Shown piece by piece: positions 20,874-29,302 of a stretch of DNA of 64,000 nt. This DNA is from Sabulibacter ruber (GTDB lineage Bacteria > Bacteroidota > Bacteroidia > Cytophagales > Hymenobacteraceae): assembly GCF_017355955.1 (NCBI RefSeq), contig NZ_JAFFID010000002.1, positions 248,001-312,000 on the forward strand. The letters are read 5' to 3'. Positions within the stretch are counted from its first letter, which is position 1; each line of letters starts with the position of its first letter. The position numbers were made by a program, and so were the translations under genes. Below the pieces are notes generated by a model. The model searched no databases, was not told the origin of the DNA, and saw only the letters and a program-made list of their open reading frames with translations.

Positions 20874-22514
20874 ATGCTCAATCTAAAAGATATTATTGAA
20901 CATTCTAATAATAGATTTCAACAGGAAATTGACAAAGCCAAGAATACCAAGAACATAGATATAGCTAGAATAGAAAGAAGGAAAAATGAAACCTACTTTA
21001 CACGATTAGGTCGTGCAACTTTAGGAATAACAAATACAGTAACTTTAACAGATAAAACTTTAGCATTATCAGTAGCATTCCCAGAAATACTTTTCTCTAA
21101 AATGTACGCTTTAGGTTGGAGTTCGTCTAGGAAATTGCATGAAGACGTTAATCATCCAGAGCTTTTATATAAATATTTTAGTTCGTTTAGTGATAATTAT
21201 AAGTTTATTGATTTATTCAATCTAAATACTAAGATAAATGACAACATTTATAGTTCCTTATTATTATGCCATGGCCTTTCACCAACTTCAGATACAATTC
21301 TGTTACTTGCCGATATAGGTAGAACTTTGAGGATGTCATATTCAGTTGGAATAAAAAAGATAAGTGTTTTACTAGCGGATGTTACATGGGTCAAGTATAA
21401 TCGATCTATTAATCAGCTATTCACCCCTAAGGAGTTCTTAAACCAGTTAAGAATATGCCTAGATAAAAGAAAAAGAATATATCGAACATTAAATTTAGAG
21501 TATAAAACTTTTGGAATATCGGATCATAACCCAGACAAAAGCAATTTAAACAAAACAGAAATAACTCAACACGCTAAGAGCTTTAGGGATTTAGCTGAAT
21601 TAATATGGGGGAAAAAATCCTTAGAGCCTCAGAAGGAAGAAATATTAAGGATTATAGGCAAACCTTTAGATCAAATACCTAAAAAGGACTTACATTTACT
21701 ACCTCCCTATATTTCAAAATTAATTGAATTAAAAGAAAGAGAAGTAGCAATAGGAATAGAGGAGAAGCTACAATCTGAATTTAAGATACTAAGAACCCTT
21801 TCTGAACTATTTAGTTCTTTCGACGAAGAAGTATTCTTATATTACTTTGCCCAATATTATGCACAAAGGCATTATAATAATTTCTTAAAAATAGCTCCAC
21901 TTTCAGAAGAAAAATTTGATCAACCTTTTTTAAAGTATGCAGAAGATTTTGACAAAATAGCAAACAACAAAATTGTAACCTCTACTAATAAAGAAACTGG
22001 TTATATATATTGCCCACAATATACGCTTGGTGATTTCCAATTGTTACCTTATACTTCTATTTCAAGCGATGTAATAAAAAAAGCAACATTAGAAGAATTT
22101 AAAAGTAAGACAATTTTACTAGATGATTCATATGACAACAAAATTGATAAAATAATTGGCGTAATAACTACTACAGAAATACAGCATAGAAATAGACTTA
22201 CTTCCGACATCTTATCTTTTGTTCATTTCTTGATACAAAACATTGACGAGAATTTAAAGAATTCCTTATATTTAGAGATAGAGTCCCTTTCTGAAGATAT
22301 ATATACTCAGATAGTTTCTAATACTGACACTCCCAATGATTACACTATAATATTCTCAGATTGGCTAAAAGCAATATCAAATAGTGAATCTGTAATTCCG
22401 TTTCATATTTTACCATATTTATGGGAAGAAGATGATTGGACAAAAGAAAGGATTATAAAAGTTTCAAAGCTAATAATTAAAGTTCTAGAAATAGTAAATG
22501 AAATTTGTGAGTAA
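20874..22514 (+). CDS. AT-rich orphan gene, unknown protein
   Basis: 546 residues, not recognised. The gene and its flanks (about 20720-22640) are strikingly AT-rich against GC-richer neighbours, with AT-ending codons, which points to recent acquisition. The protein is Lys/Ile/Leu/Ser-rich, with no signal peptide or clear membrane helix. Residues about 130-180 run strand-helix-strand (LLLCHGLSPTSD, then an amphipathic helix with GRTLRMSYSVG, then KKISVLLADVTWVKYN). This shape recalls the nucleotide-binding Rossmann domain of class I aminoacyl-tRNA synthetases and cyclodipeptide synthases, whose GISxxNSYF region is similarly placed; this is a weak lead only. The C-terminal half is mostly helical, with EVFLYYFAQYYAQRHYN near 320. 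No partner gene is adjacent, and an AT-rich leader of 150 bases precedes it. Confidence 0.75.
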   Translation: MLNLKDIIEHSNNRFQQEIDKAKNTKNIDIARIERRKNETYFTRLGRATLGITNTVTLTDKTLALSVAFPEILFSKMYALGWSSSRKLHEDVNHPELLYKYFSSFSDNYKFIDLFNLNTKINDNIYSSLLLCHGLSPTSDTILLLADIGRTLRMSYSVGIKKISVLLADVTWVKYNRSINQLFTPKEFLNQLRICLDKRKRIYRTLNLEYKTFGISDHNPDKSNLNKTEITQHAKSFRDLAELIWGKKSLEPQKEEILRIIGKPLDQIPKKDLHLLPPYISKLIELKEREVAIGIEEKLQSEFKILRTLSELFSSFDEEVFLYYFAQYYAQRHYNNFLKIAPLSEEKFDQPFLKYAEDFDKIANNKIVTSTNKETGYIYCPQYTLGDFQLLPYTSISSDVIKKATLEEFKSKTILLDDSYDNKIDKIIGVITTTEIQHRNRLTSDILSFVHFLIQNIDENLKNSLYLEIESLSEDIYTQIVSNTDTPNDYTIIFSDWLKAISNSESVIPFHILPYLWEEDDWTKERIIKVSKLIIKVLEIVNEICE

Positions 22515-22663
22515 TTTATTCCTATTAACAAAAACAATTAGTTTTGACTTTAATAACACGCTTACTCGTTGTAATATATATAAACGGATAATAATTAATA
22601 AGCTAACCGAAAGCCATATGTAATTGTGAACTTTATTGCATTTACATTTTAGAGCTAAAATAG

Positions 22664-22701
22664 GAATCGCCCGCTGATGGCTATGCACCAGCGGGCGATT
22701 C
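22664..22701 (-). terminator. hairpin terminator of the minus-strand gene
   Basis: Perfect 13-base stem (GAATCGCCCGCTG / CAGCGGGCGATTC) 22 bases beyond the stop at 22723. On the minus strand it is followed by CTATTTTAG, a modest T tract. Confidence 0.7.
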
Positions 22702-22722
22702 TGCTTTCGCTCTACAAAGAGC

Positions 22723-23382
22723 TTATGAATTCAATTTAGCGTAAGGAAATTTCTTAGAGGCTTTGCGCATGATGGTAGTGATGATGGTGTTGGTATCACT
22801 GCCTAAGCCTCTTGACAGGCTCTTCTCATATTTCCAGAGCAACTCCCCCGAAGTACCATCATAGATATTGATAGCGGTTTTACCAGAGTTGGTAGCGCCG
22901 TAGAAGCCTACCACCAAGCCCAAGGCCAAAGAAGCGCCGTCAGACATTGGTTTATCGGTGCTGAAGGTACCGGTGATTACGCCATCCACGCCTAAAACCT
23001 TGGACAACTCGGCGGGAGTGAAGCTCTTGATGTTCTCGGCGGTGATGTTGTTTTTCATCAGCATGGCATTGGTAGTGGCCGCATCCTGGAAAGAAACCGT
23101 GAAATCGTCTTTGCTGCTCACTTTCAGGAAATAGGTCTGCAAGGCACTCTGCACGGCCAAGCCCTCGTTTTTCTCCATTTCCTTGATGCGCTCCGGCGTC
23201 AGGTTTTTCTGCTGGTTAGGACGCAGGCCAATAGTAGCCTCAAACGGCAGGATGGCTAAGGTTTTGTGGCTTTTCGCCAGGGTGGCAAATGCCGGATTAG
23301 TGTAGATTTCCCTTGTTTGGGCAGAAGCTCCAAAGCTCAGCAGCAGAGCAAAAAGGGCGAGGAAGATTGAAGTACGTTTCAT
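22723..23382 (-). CDS. secreted envelope protein, CsgG/LpoB-like paralogue 1
   Basis: 219 residues from the ATG at 23382. A signal peptide (LFALLLSFGASAQ) with a non-lipoprotein cleavage site after residue about 20 makes it periplasmic or secreted. After HKTLAILPFEATIGLRPNQ comes a fold with LGVDGVITGTF and INIYDGTSGELLWKYEKSLSRGLGSDT (quoted in parts), reminiscent of the CsgG/LpoB/GNA1162 group in which an outer-membrane lipoprotein has an ILPF strand and a late GxL-W block. Closely related along its whole length to the next minus-strand gene, so a tandem duplication. Function unknown. A longer frame reaches 23424 but would put residues before the signal peptide. Confidence 0.75.
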   Translation of the reverse strand: MKRTSIFLALFALLLSFGASAQTREIYTNPAFATLAKSHKTLAILPFEATIGLRPNQQKNLTPERIKEMEKNEGLAVQSALQTYFLKVSSKDDFTVSFQDAATTNAMLMKNNITAENIKSFTPAELSKVLGVDGVITGTFSTDKPMSDGASLALGLVVGFYGATNSGKTAINIYDGTSGELLWKYEKSLSRGLGSDTNTIITTIMRKASKKFPYAKLNS

Positions 23383-23597
23383 AGAAGAGGTTTTTAAAAA
23401 TGAAGAAGTTGATAGGTTGAACAAAGTCTGGGACTGTGAAAATAAAAAATTATATCAATTAAGTACTATATAGGAAAGAAAAATACTTAACATAGTATTC
23501 ATCTCAGCGGAGAGTCTGGTGGTTGTCTTAACTGGGGCTATTCAAGCCTCGTTCAGCAAGAGCCAATCGGATAAACAAGGCTTGGCAGAAGGCTGCC

Positions 23598-24293
23598 CTA
23601 GCTGTTTTGCCGGGCTTCTACCTTAAGCTTGGTATAGGGGATCTTCTTGGTGGCTTTGCGGGTGATAGCCCGTACAATGTTGTGCGTATCACTGCCCAAG
23701 CCTCTGGAAAGCATCTTTTCATAGCTCCACAGCAAGGTTCCCGAGGCGCCATCATAGATTTTGATAGCCGCATTGCCCGAGTTGGTAGGTCCGCCACCGC
23801 TTACGTAAGGGGTATACAGAAAATTGTAGATGGTAAGGGCCGCCGCCACCGCATTGGACAATGGCTTCTGGGTAGTTAGGGAACCTACCATAACAGCATC
23901 CACGCCCAACATCTGCGCCAACTCCGCCGGCGGTATAGCCTGCAGTTCCTCGGGCTGAATATCGCGCTCTTTCAGGATAGAATTGGTTACGTTTACATCC
24001 TGCACGGCTACTTTCTCCTCGTTCCGGTTTACCTTGTTCAGGAAGTGGACTTGAAGAGCGCTCTGGATAGCCCTGCCATGTTTCAGTTCCAGGTCATACA
24101 ACTGCTCAGGCGTTAACTGGCGCATTTGGTTAGGCCGTAACCCCACCTGCACATCAAAAGGCAAAATGGCAATAGTCTTATGTTGCTTGGCCGCCGCCGG
24201 AAAAGCGCGGCTGGTGTAAATATTTCTAGATTGGTTACAGCTGCCCAACCCCAACAGTGCCGTAGCTACTAACAGCAGGAACGCTCGTCTCAT
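23598..24293 (-). CDS. envelope lipoprotein, CsgG/LpoB-like paralogue 2
   Basis: 231 residues; signal peptide with lipobox LGSC (C19), so a lipoprotein, unlike its partner. Shares with the gene at 22723-23382 the blocks HKTIAILPF, GLRPNQ, LTPE, QSALQ, PAEL..LGVD, TNSG, IYDG.SG.LLW.YEK, LSRGLGSDT and RKA.KK.PY.KL. It has an additional loop (TPYVSGGG) and a basic C-terminal extension. Transcribed first, with its own start 216 bases upstream of the second gene's start region. The pair may form a complex, one anchored and one soluble (inference). Confidence 0.75.
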   Translation of the reverse strand: MRRAFLLLVATALLGLGSCNQSRNIYTSRAFPAAAKQHKTIAILPFDVQVGLRPNQMRQLTPEQLYDLELKHGRAIQSALQVHFLNKVNRNEEKVAVQDVNVTNSILKERDIQPEELQAIPPAELAQMLGVDAVMVGSLTTQKPLSNAVAAALTIYNFLYTPYVSGGGPTNSGNAAIKIYDGASGTLLWSYEKMLSRGLGSDTHNIVRAITRKATKKIPYTKLKVEARQNS

Positions 24294-24399
24294 TTTTGAT
24301 CTGATTTTCTTATTTGGCGCACAAACCTTCTCAGGTTATGGCATCTTAAGATAACTTTATCACGGGGAACAGGTTAATCACCAAACCATCTTCGCCTGC

Positions 24400-24843
24400 A
24401 TGAGACTCCATCTTCAGATACCCGTGGCCCAGAATTACCAGGCCGTTTTGGAAGGTTTTACAGTAGACCTGTTTAGGTCCCTTTCACCCCCATTCCCCAA
24501 GCTAAAAATTTTACGTTTCGAGGGAAGTTTCCCCGGCGACAGGGTAGAGGTGGAGCTGCAGGCCGGTCCCATCCGGCGCCGCTGGACCAGCCTCATCACC
24601 GAACGGCAGGTCACCGACCATGAGGCCTGGTTTGTAGACGAAGGCCAGGAACTGCCCGCGCCCTTAACCTTCTGGCGACACAAGCACCTCATCACGCGGG
24701 AAGACCACCACAGCGTCATCCATGAACTGATTGAATACCGCACCGGCTCGGTGGTGTTGGATGCGTTGCTGTACCCGGTCATGTACGCGCAGTTTGCCGC
24801 CCGAGGGCCCGTGTACCGCAGGATCTTCGGGAAAGTGCGGTAG
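24400..24843 (+). CDS. SRPBCC (START/Bet v1-like) family protein
   Basis: 147 residues with the features of bacterial polyketide-cyclase-like SRPBCC proteins: LHLQIPVAQNYQAVLEGF at the start, a central strand RRRWTSLITERQVTDHEAWFVDEG, then FWRHKHLITREDHHSVIHELIEYR and a C-terminal helix LYPVMYAQFAARGPVYRRIFG. The fold makes a hydrophobic pocket. It lies directly upstream of a carotenoid desaturase gene, so a role in handling a carotenoid or its precursor is plausible (inference). Separated from crtD by a copy of the palindromic repeat, so the two may not be one transcript. Confidence 0.7.
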   Translation: MRLHLQIPVAQNYQAVLEGFTVDLFRSLSPPFPKLKILRFEGSFPGDRVEVELQAGPIRRRWTSLITERQVTDHEAWFVDEGQELPAPLTFWRHKHLITREDHHSVIHELIEYRTGSVVLDALLYPVMYAQFAARGPVYRRIFGKVR

Positions 24844-24882
24844 TGTTTTGGGGCTGTTTTCTATAAAATAGGTTTGAAACAG
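24844..24882. repeat. palindromic 3'-end repeat
   Basis: TGTTTTGGGGCTGTTTTC, TAT, AAAATAGGTTTGAAACAG, beginning immediately after the SRPBCC stop codon. Confidence 0.75.
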
Positions 24883-24966
24883 AGGCAACATCGACTCCCT
24901 TCCAAAACTTTTACACGTGGAACAAGTTCTATCCAGATAAAAGCAGAAACTACGTAGATTGGCAAC

Positions 24967-26454
24967 ATGGCAAAAGCGATCATCATTGGAGCAGGCATTG
25001 GCGGCATAGCGGCAGCCATCAGGTTAGCGGTGAAAGGCTACACTGTGACAGTGCTGGAAGCCAATGCCTCGTTCGGGGGGAAGATGACGCAGTTCACGCT
25101 GCCCGGCGGTTACCGCTTTGATGCCGGCCCCTCCTTATTTACCTTGCCGCACCTGGTGGACGAGCTTTTCTCTTTGGCCGGCCGAAACCCCAAAGACTAC
25201 TTCCGGTACCAGCGCCTGCCCATTGTGACGCAGTATTTCTGGCCAGATGGTACCCGCCTCACTGCCCACGCCTCCTCAGAGGACTTCGCCCAGGAGGTGG
25301 AAACCAAGTTGGGCATCCCCAAAGTGCAACTGAAAAAACACCTGCAGAAGGTAGCCCGCCTGTACCACGCCACCGCCAATACGTTCCTGCACAAATCGCT
25401 GCACAAGCTGGACACCTATATCAGTGCCGATGTGCTGAAAACCTTGCCTGCTTTACCAGAACTCGGCCTCACCACCACCATGCACGCCGCCAACGCCAAG
25501 GCGTTCTCAGACCCGCGCTTGGTGCAGTTGCTGGACCGCTACGCCACCTACAATGGCTCAGACCCGTACCAAGCCCCCGGCACCCTGAACCTGATTCCGC
25601 ACCTGGAATTCAACATAGGGGCCTTTTACCCCGAGGGTGGCATCTACGCCATCGCGGAGAGTCTGGTGAAGCTAGGGGAGGAGCTAGGCGTGGAATTCCG
25701 GTACCAGGAGCCCGTGCAGGAAATCATTACCCAGGGAAACCGCGCCACCGGCGTACGCACCAGCCAGGGAGTTTATGAAGCCGATCTGGTAGTGAGCAAC
25801 ATGGACGTGGTGCCCACTTACCGGAAGTTGCTGCCTAGCCAACCGGCCCCGGAGAGAACCCTGCAGCAACCGCGCAGCAGTTCGGCGCTGATCTATTACT
25901 GGGGCATTTCCCGCTCATTCCCGGAGCTGGACCTGCACAACATCTTCTTCAGCCAGGACTATAAAGCAGAGTTTGAGCACATCTTCAAGAAAGGCACCGT
26001 AACTGAGGACCCCACCGTGTATGTGAACATCACGTCTAAGTACACGCCTTCAGACGCGCCCACCGACCACGAGAACTGGTTTGTAATGGTGAACGTACCC
26101 CACAATGCCGGTCAGGACTGGAAGAAGCTGATTCAGCAAACCCGCCAGAGCGTGCTCCGGAAAGTAAGCCAGGCCCTGGGGGTGGAGATAGGACCCTTGA
26201 TCTCCGCGGAACGCGTCTGGGACCCTAAAGGTATTGAAGCAGATACGTCTTCCTTTGCCGGCGCTTTGTACGGTAGCTCCTCCAACAACCGGATGGCGGC
26301 ATTTCTGCGGCATCCTAATTTTTCAAGTAAACTCAAGGGCCTGTATTTTGTGGGAGGCAGCGTGCATCCCGGCGGAGGTATTCCGTTGTGTTTGCTCTCG
26401 GCTAAGATTGCCACTGATTTGGCTCCTGTTGTCTCTTCTCCCGCTACTACATGA
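24967..26454 (+). CDS. crtD: carotenoid desaturase, CrtD-like (1-hydroxycarotenoid 3,4-desaturase)
   Basis: 495 residues, phytoene desaturase family, FAD-dependent. The dinucleotide-binding motif GAGIGGIAAAIRLA is at residues 8-21, followed by the acidic strand end LEAN and the GGK motif. FDAGPSLFTLP and the C-terminal FAD motif FVGGSVHPGGGIPLCLLSAK are typical of the CrtI/CrtD family. The best fit is CrtD, which inserts the 3,4 double bond in 1-hydroxylated monocyclic carotenoids on the way to flexixanthin- or myxol-type pigments in Bacteroidota. CrtI cannot be wholly excluded. No crtB, crtI, crtY or crtZ is nearby, so pigment synthesis must be scattered. Confidence 0.82.
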   Translation: MAKAIIIGAGIGGIAAAIRLAVKGYTVTVLEANASFGGKMTQFTLPGGYRFDAGPSLFTLPHLVDELFSLAGRNPKDYFRYQRLPIVTQYFWPDGTRLTAHASSEDFAQEVETKLGIPKVQLKKHLQKVARLYHATANTFLHKSLHKLDTYISADVLKTLPALPELGLTTTMHAANAKAFSDPRLVQLLDRYATYNGSDPYQAPGTLNLIPHLEFNIGAFYPEGGIYAIAESLVKLGEELGVEFRYQEPVQEIITQGNRATGVRTSQGVYEADLVVSNMDVVPTYRKLLPSQPAPERTLQQPRSSSALIYYWGISRSFPELDLHNIFFSQDYKAEFEHIFKKGTVTEDPTVYVNITSKYTPSDAPTDHENWFVMVNVPHNAGQDWKKLIQQTRQSVLRKVSQALGVEIGPLISAERVWDPKGIEADTSSFAGALYGSSSNNRMAAFLRHPNFSSKLKGLYFVGGSVHPGGGIPLCLLSAKIATDLAPVVSSPATT

Positions 26455-26632
26455 TTGCTCCGCTTACTATAGTATCTGCTGTGTATCGTTCTTGCTTCAC
26501 GTGTACGTTTATCTAACCTTATTTCTTTAACCTAACACTTCTGTGGGTTTTCTGGTGTAATTGCTGTTCTTTGCAGGGCCTTAGATGGTCATTTAAACCA
26601 TTCATACCTGTTATAGATCAGCCCTCTTGAGA

Positions 26633-28060
26633 ATGCCGCACGCATCTACCATCCGCCAAGCCTTGCCTACTGTGGCTCCGTTTGGGCTGTTCATGGGGTT
26701 GCTCACGTGGTATGTGCGGGATAACGGCTTCTTCTGGGACAGCATTTTACTGGCCTCTAAGTACGGCCAATGGTACTACCAAACCGGCTTCTCTACGTTG
26801 TTTGTCCCCCCTGCGCTGGCAGGCTATCCGCCCTTGTTTGGGATGTATTTAGCCGCGGGGTGGCATCTGTTTGGCAAAACAGTACAGGCAAGCCATTTCC
26901 TGATGCTGCCTTTCATGTTGGGCATTGTCTGGCAAGTGTACGTTTTAGCGAAACAGTATCTTTCTCCCAGATGGGTTTACCTGGGCATGTTACTCATCTT
27001 CCTTGATCCGACTCTGCTGGCCCAGGCCGCTCAGGTGGCCTCAGACCTGGTGCTGCTGTTTCTGTATTTGCTTTGCGCAAATGCCATTCTACAGAAACGA
27101 CCGCTGCTTTTAAGCGTAGCGTTGGTGTTCATGGCTCTCCATACCCCCAGAAGTCAAATCCTGGTAGTGGCCGTGTTTTTGACCCATTTTCTGCTAAACT
27201 GGCCCGAAAACAGGAAATCTCCGCTTCTGGGGGTAGCAAGAGCACTACTGCCGTATCTGCCCGCCGGAATTGCTTTAGGTACCTGGCTTATGCTGCACTA
27301 CCAGCATTTCGGGTGGATTGGGTATTCCCGCAGTTCAGATTGGGGCGCTTACTCTGCTTTTGTCAGCCCAAAAGGATTTTTGCGCAACCTGGCGCTTATT
27401 GCCTGGCGCTTGCTGGATTACGGCCACGTAGCCTTATGGCTGACCAGCACACTTCTGCTTTGGCTGTTCAGAAAGAATCTTTCCCCACACACCAGAGATT
27501 TACTGTTTCTACTGCTGGTGCCGCTGTTCACTCTTTCTTCGGTGCTGGTTTGGTTCACCAATCCCATCGGGCACCGGTACTGGCTGGTGGTCTATGTATT
27601 TTTAGGGCTGCTAACGGTACATCTCCTGCAACACATCACGTTACGGCAGGGACGTTTAGCGGTGTTCCTGGTGTTGTGCGCAAGCCTGGTAAGTGGGCAT
27701 TTCTGGCTGTACCCAGAGAAAATAGCCAAAGGATGGGATGCTACCCTGGGCCATTTGCCGTACTTCAAGCTTAGAACGCACATGCTGGTTTACCTGGACC
27801 GGCAGCAGATAGCGTGGGAACAGGTGGGCAGTGATTTCCCTAACCTGGCCTCCCCGGCAGAGACAGACCTGACCCAGGACCACCGTAAGTTTCAACCGAA
27901 AGACCTGGCCACCCAATCTTACATTTTCTACTCCAACGTGTTCAACGGTTTCACAGACCAGGAACTGGAGGCACTGCGAAAAGACTGGATTGTGCGGCAT
28001 GAACTGAGAGAAGGGCAGGTACTCATGCGCCTTTACCAAAAGAAGGCAGCGTCTCCCTGA
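26633..28060 (+). CDS. polytopic membrane protein, GT39/GT-C-like
   Basis: About 475 residues from ATG 26633 (a TTG two codons upstream is possible). Around ten membrane helices are followed by a soluble tail of roughly 100 residues. The first loop has DNGFFWDSILLASKYGQWYY and the next GYPPLFGMYLAAGWHLFGKT, the arrangement of the dolichyl/undecaprenyl-phosphate-mannose transferase (GT39) family, with the acidic pair in the first periplasmic loop. Likely transfers a sugar from a polyprenyl carrier in the envelope; acceptor unknown. Similar in kind, not in sequence, to the membrane protein at 12675-14108. Confidence 0.65.
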   Translation: MPHASTIRQALPTVAPFGLFMGLLTWYVRDNGFFWDSILLASKYGQWYYQTGFSTLFVPPALAGYPPLFGMYLAAGWHLFGKTVQASHFLMLPFMLGIVWQVYVLAKQYLSPRWVYLGMLLIFLDPTLLAQAAQVASDLVLLFLYLLCANAILQKRPLLLSVALVFMALHTPRSQILVVAVFLTHFLLNWPENRKSPLLGVARALLPYLPAGIALGTWLMLHYQHFGWIGYSRSSDWGAYSAFVSPKGFLRNLALIAWRLLDYGHVALWLTSTLLLWLFRKNLSPHTRDLLFLLLVPLFTLSSVLVWFTNPIGHRYWLVVYVFLGLLTVHLLQHITLRQGRLAVFLVLCASLVSGHFWLYPEKIAKGWDATLGHLPYFKLRTHMLVYLDRQQIAWEQVGSDFPNLASPAETDLTQDHRKFQPKDLATQSYIFYSNVFNGFTDQELEALRKDWIVRHELREGQVLMRLYQKKAASP

Positions 28061-28063
28061 GAG

Positions 28064-28110
28064 AACCATTGTTTTGGGCCTGTATTCCAGAAATCGGCTC
28101 AAAAACGGTT
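28064..28110. repeat. palindromic 3'-end repeat
   Basis: AACCATTGTTTTGGGCCTG, TATTCCAGAAAT, CGGCTCAAAAACGGTT. The outer AACC/GGTT pair is copy-specific. Starts 3 bases after the membrane-protein stop. The rest of the gap up to 28265 shows nothing else. Confidence 0.7.
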
Positions 28111-28265
28111 CTTGATTCTGCTCTGCTTAACTCTAGCTAGTGAGCAGCGGCAACACAGAAGGATCACTTAAAAAGCATTTTCATCTATAAGGCCGATGCG
28201 GAACCGGAGAACTTTTTCCTTACCTTTTCGCTTTCTTCTTCACTGGCGCATTCACTTCATCTGCG

Positions 28266-28306
28266 GAAAGTACTGATGGCCTCGTCTCAAGAAAGTACTA
28301 ACTTTG
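28266..28306 (+). promoter_or_regulatory. promoter with repeated GAAAGTACT sites
   Basis: GAAAGTACT occurs at 28266-28274 and again at 28291-28299. The second copy overlaps TAACTTTG (28299-28306), a match to the -7 element TAnnTTTG, about 60 bases ahead of the TetR gene. A repressor bound there would block transcription, so self-regulation is plausible. Confidence 0.5.
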
Positions 28307-28367
28307 CTTGCTCTTAAAGAAAGCTGCGCCTAAACATCTGATTTAAACCTGAACCTCAACCGTATCA

Positions 28368-28976
28368 ATGACTTTTAAGCAAACCGTTCTACAGGAATTG
28401 CTCACCCTTATCAGACATGAAGGTCTATCACATCTAAATGAACAGGAAGTTATCACCCGGGTAGATATTTCCTCCGCCACGTTCAGAGAGTTCTTCAATG
28501 GCATGGATGACCTGGTTACCCAGGTAGTGGAATTTGACCTGGAGAGCCGTAAGCAAGAGCATGAGCGATTGTTTGCGAACGAGCCCAGCCCCTTGCACCG
28601 CCTCCTTCTGATTGTGCAGGTAGCGCTGGAGAGTCTGCGCATGACGCAGCCCACCGTTCTGATGGAGATACAGGAAAAATACCCCAACGCCTGGCGTTTG
28701 TATTGGAACCACTCCAATGAGTATACCACTTACCTGCTACACGATCTTCTGAATGACGGGGTCTTGCAGAAAGAATTACGCCGTGACCTGAACATTCAGT
28801 TGGTGACCAAGATCATGATTGAACAGCTTTCCATGATTGTGAACCCCATGGTGTTCCCGCCAGACCGGTACAACATTGCCGAGGTGTTCAGAAGCGTTTT
28901 CCTGTACTATATCAGAGGAATCTGCACAGAAGACGGCATGAAGAAAGCAGAAGACTTCTTCGCTGGTTTGAAATAG
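28368..28976 (+). CDS. TetR/AcrR family transcriptional regulator
   Basis: 202 residues, all-helical. The N-terminal 50 residues form a TetR-type helix-turn-helix (LLTLIRHEGLSHLNEQEVITRVDISSATFREFF in outline), with the recognition helix around STATFREFF-like residues; it deviates from the common AxxxGVSxGxxYxxF pattern. The ligand domain includes EKYPNAWRLYWNHSNEYTTYLLHDLL. Ligand unknown. Two GAAAGTACT repeats upstream are candidate operators. A bidirectional terminator follows. Confidence 0.82.
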   Translation: MTFKQTVLQELLTLIRHEGLSHLNEQEVITRVDISSATFREFFNGMDDLVTQVVEFDLESRKQEHERLFANEPSPLHRLLLIVQVALESLRMTQPTVLMEIQEKYPNAWRLYWNHSNEYTTYLLHDLLNDGVLQKELRRDLNIQLVTKIMIEQLSMIVNPMVFPPDRYNIAEVFRSVFLYYIRGICTEDGMKKAEDFFAGLK

Positions 28977-28993
28977 TTTTCACTAAAACGCAT

Positions 28994-29038
28994 AAAAAAA
29001 GAGCGCCTGCCAATCTACTTGGCAGGCGCTCTTTTTTT
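28994..29038. terminator. bidirectional terminator
   Basis: A7-GAGCGCCTGCCAA / TTGGCAGGCGCTC-T7 with a five-base loop, between the convergent TetR (+) and DUF6952-like (-) genes. Serves both strands. Confidence 0.93.
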
Positions 29039-29054
29039 GCAGCAAACCCAAAGG

Positions 29055-29297
29055 TTAGCTAATAGAGATGCGTACTTTCTGGGTGAATTCACGCAGGGCG
29101 GTTTTGAAATCTGAACCGTTGTCTTGCATGTGGTTCAGGATCCAGATGGCGCCAAATACGTGCGTCAGTTTCTCACCCTCGTCTGCGCCTTCAATCTCAA
29201 AGGCAGGCGTTTCTTCGTTGATCAGTTGCTCTTCGGCTTCGCGCAGGCTCTCAATGGTCTGCGTCTCCACCAGTTTCTTGATAGCGGGTATTTTCAT
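29055..29297 (-). CDS. small protein, DUF6952-like
   Basis: 80 residues (KIPAIKKLVETQTIESLREAE at the start), helical, with ALREFTQKVR near the end. It begins 5 bases after the thioredoxin stop and shares its strand. This thioredoxin plus small-helical-protein pair recurs in Bacteroidota, where I recall the small protein as DUF6952; the name is from memory. No catalytic residues are seen. A role together with the thioredoxin is suggested only by the conserved linkage. Confidence 0.75.
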   Translation of the reverse strand: MKIPAIKKLVETQTIESLREAEEQLINEETPAFEIEGADEGEKLTHVFGAIWILNHMQDNGSDFKTALREFTQKVRISIS

Positions 29298-29302
29298 GGA
29301 AA

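Noticed and set aside
24909..24924. Second parS-like site (TTTTACACGTGGAACA) between the SRPBCC and crtD genes
   Set aside because: On the minus strand it differs from the parS consensus at two positions, including the symmetric part, so I do not call it.
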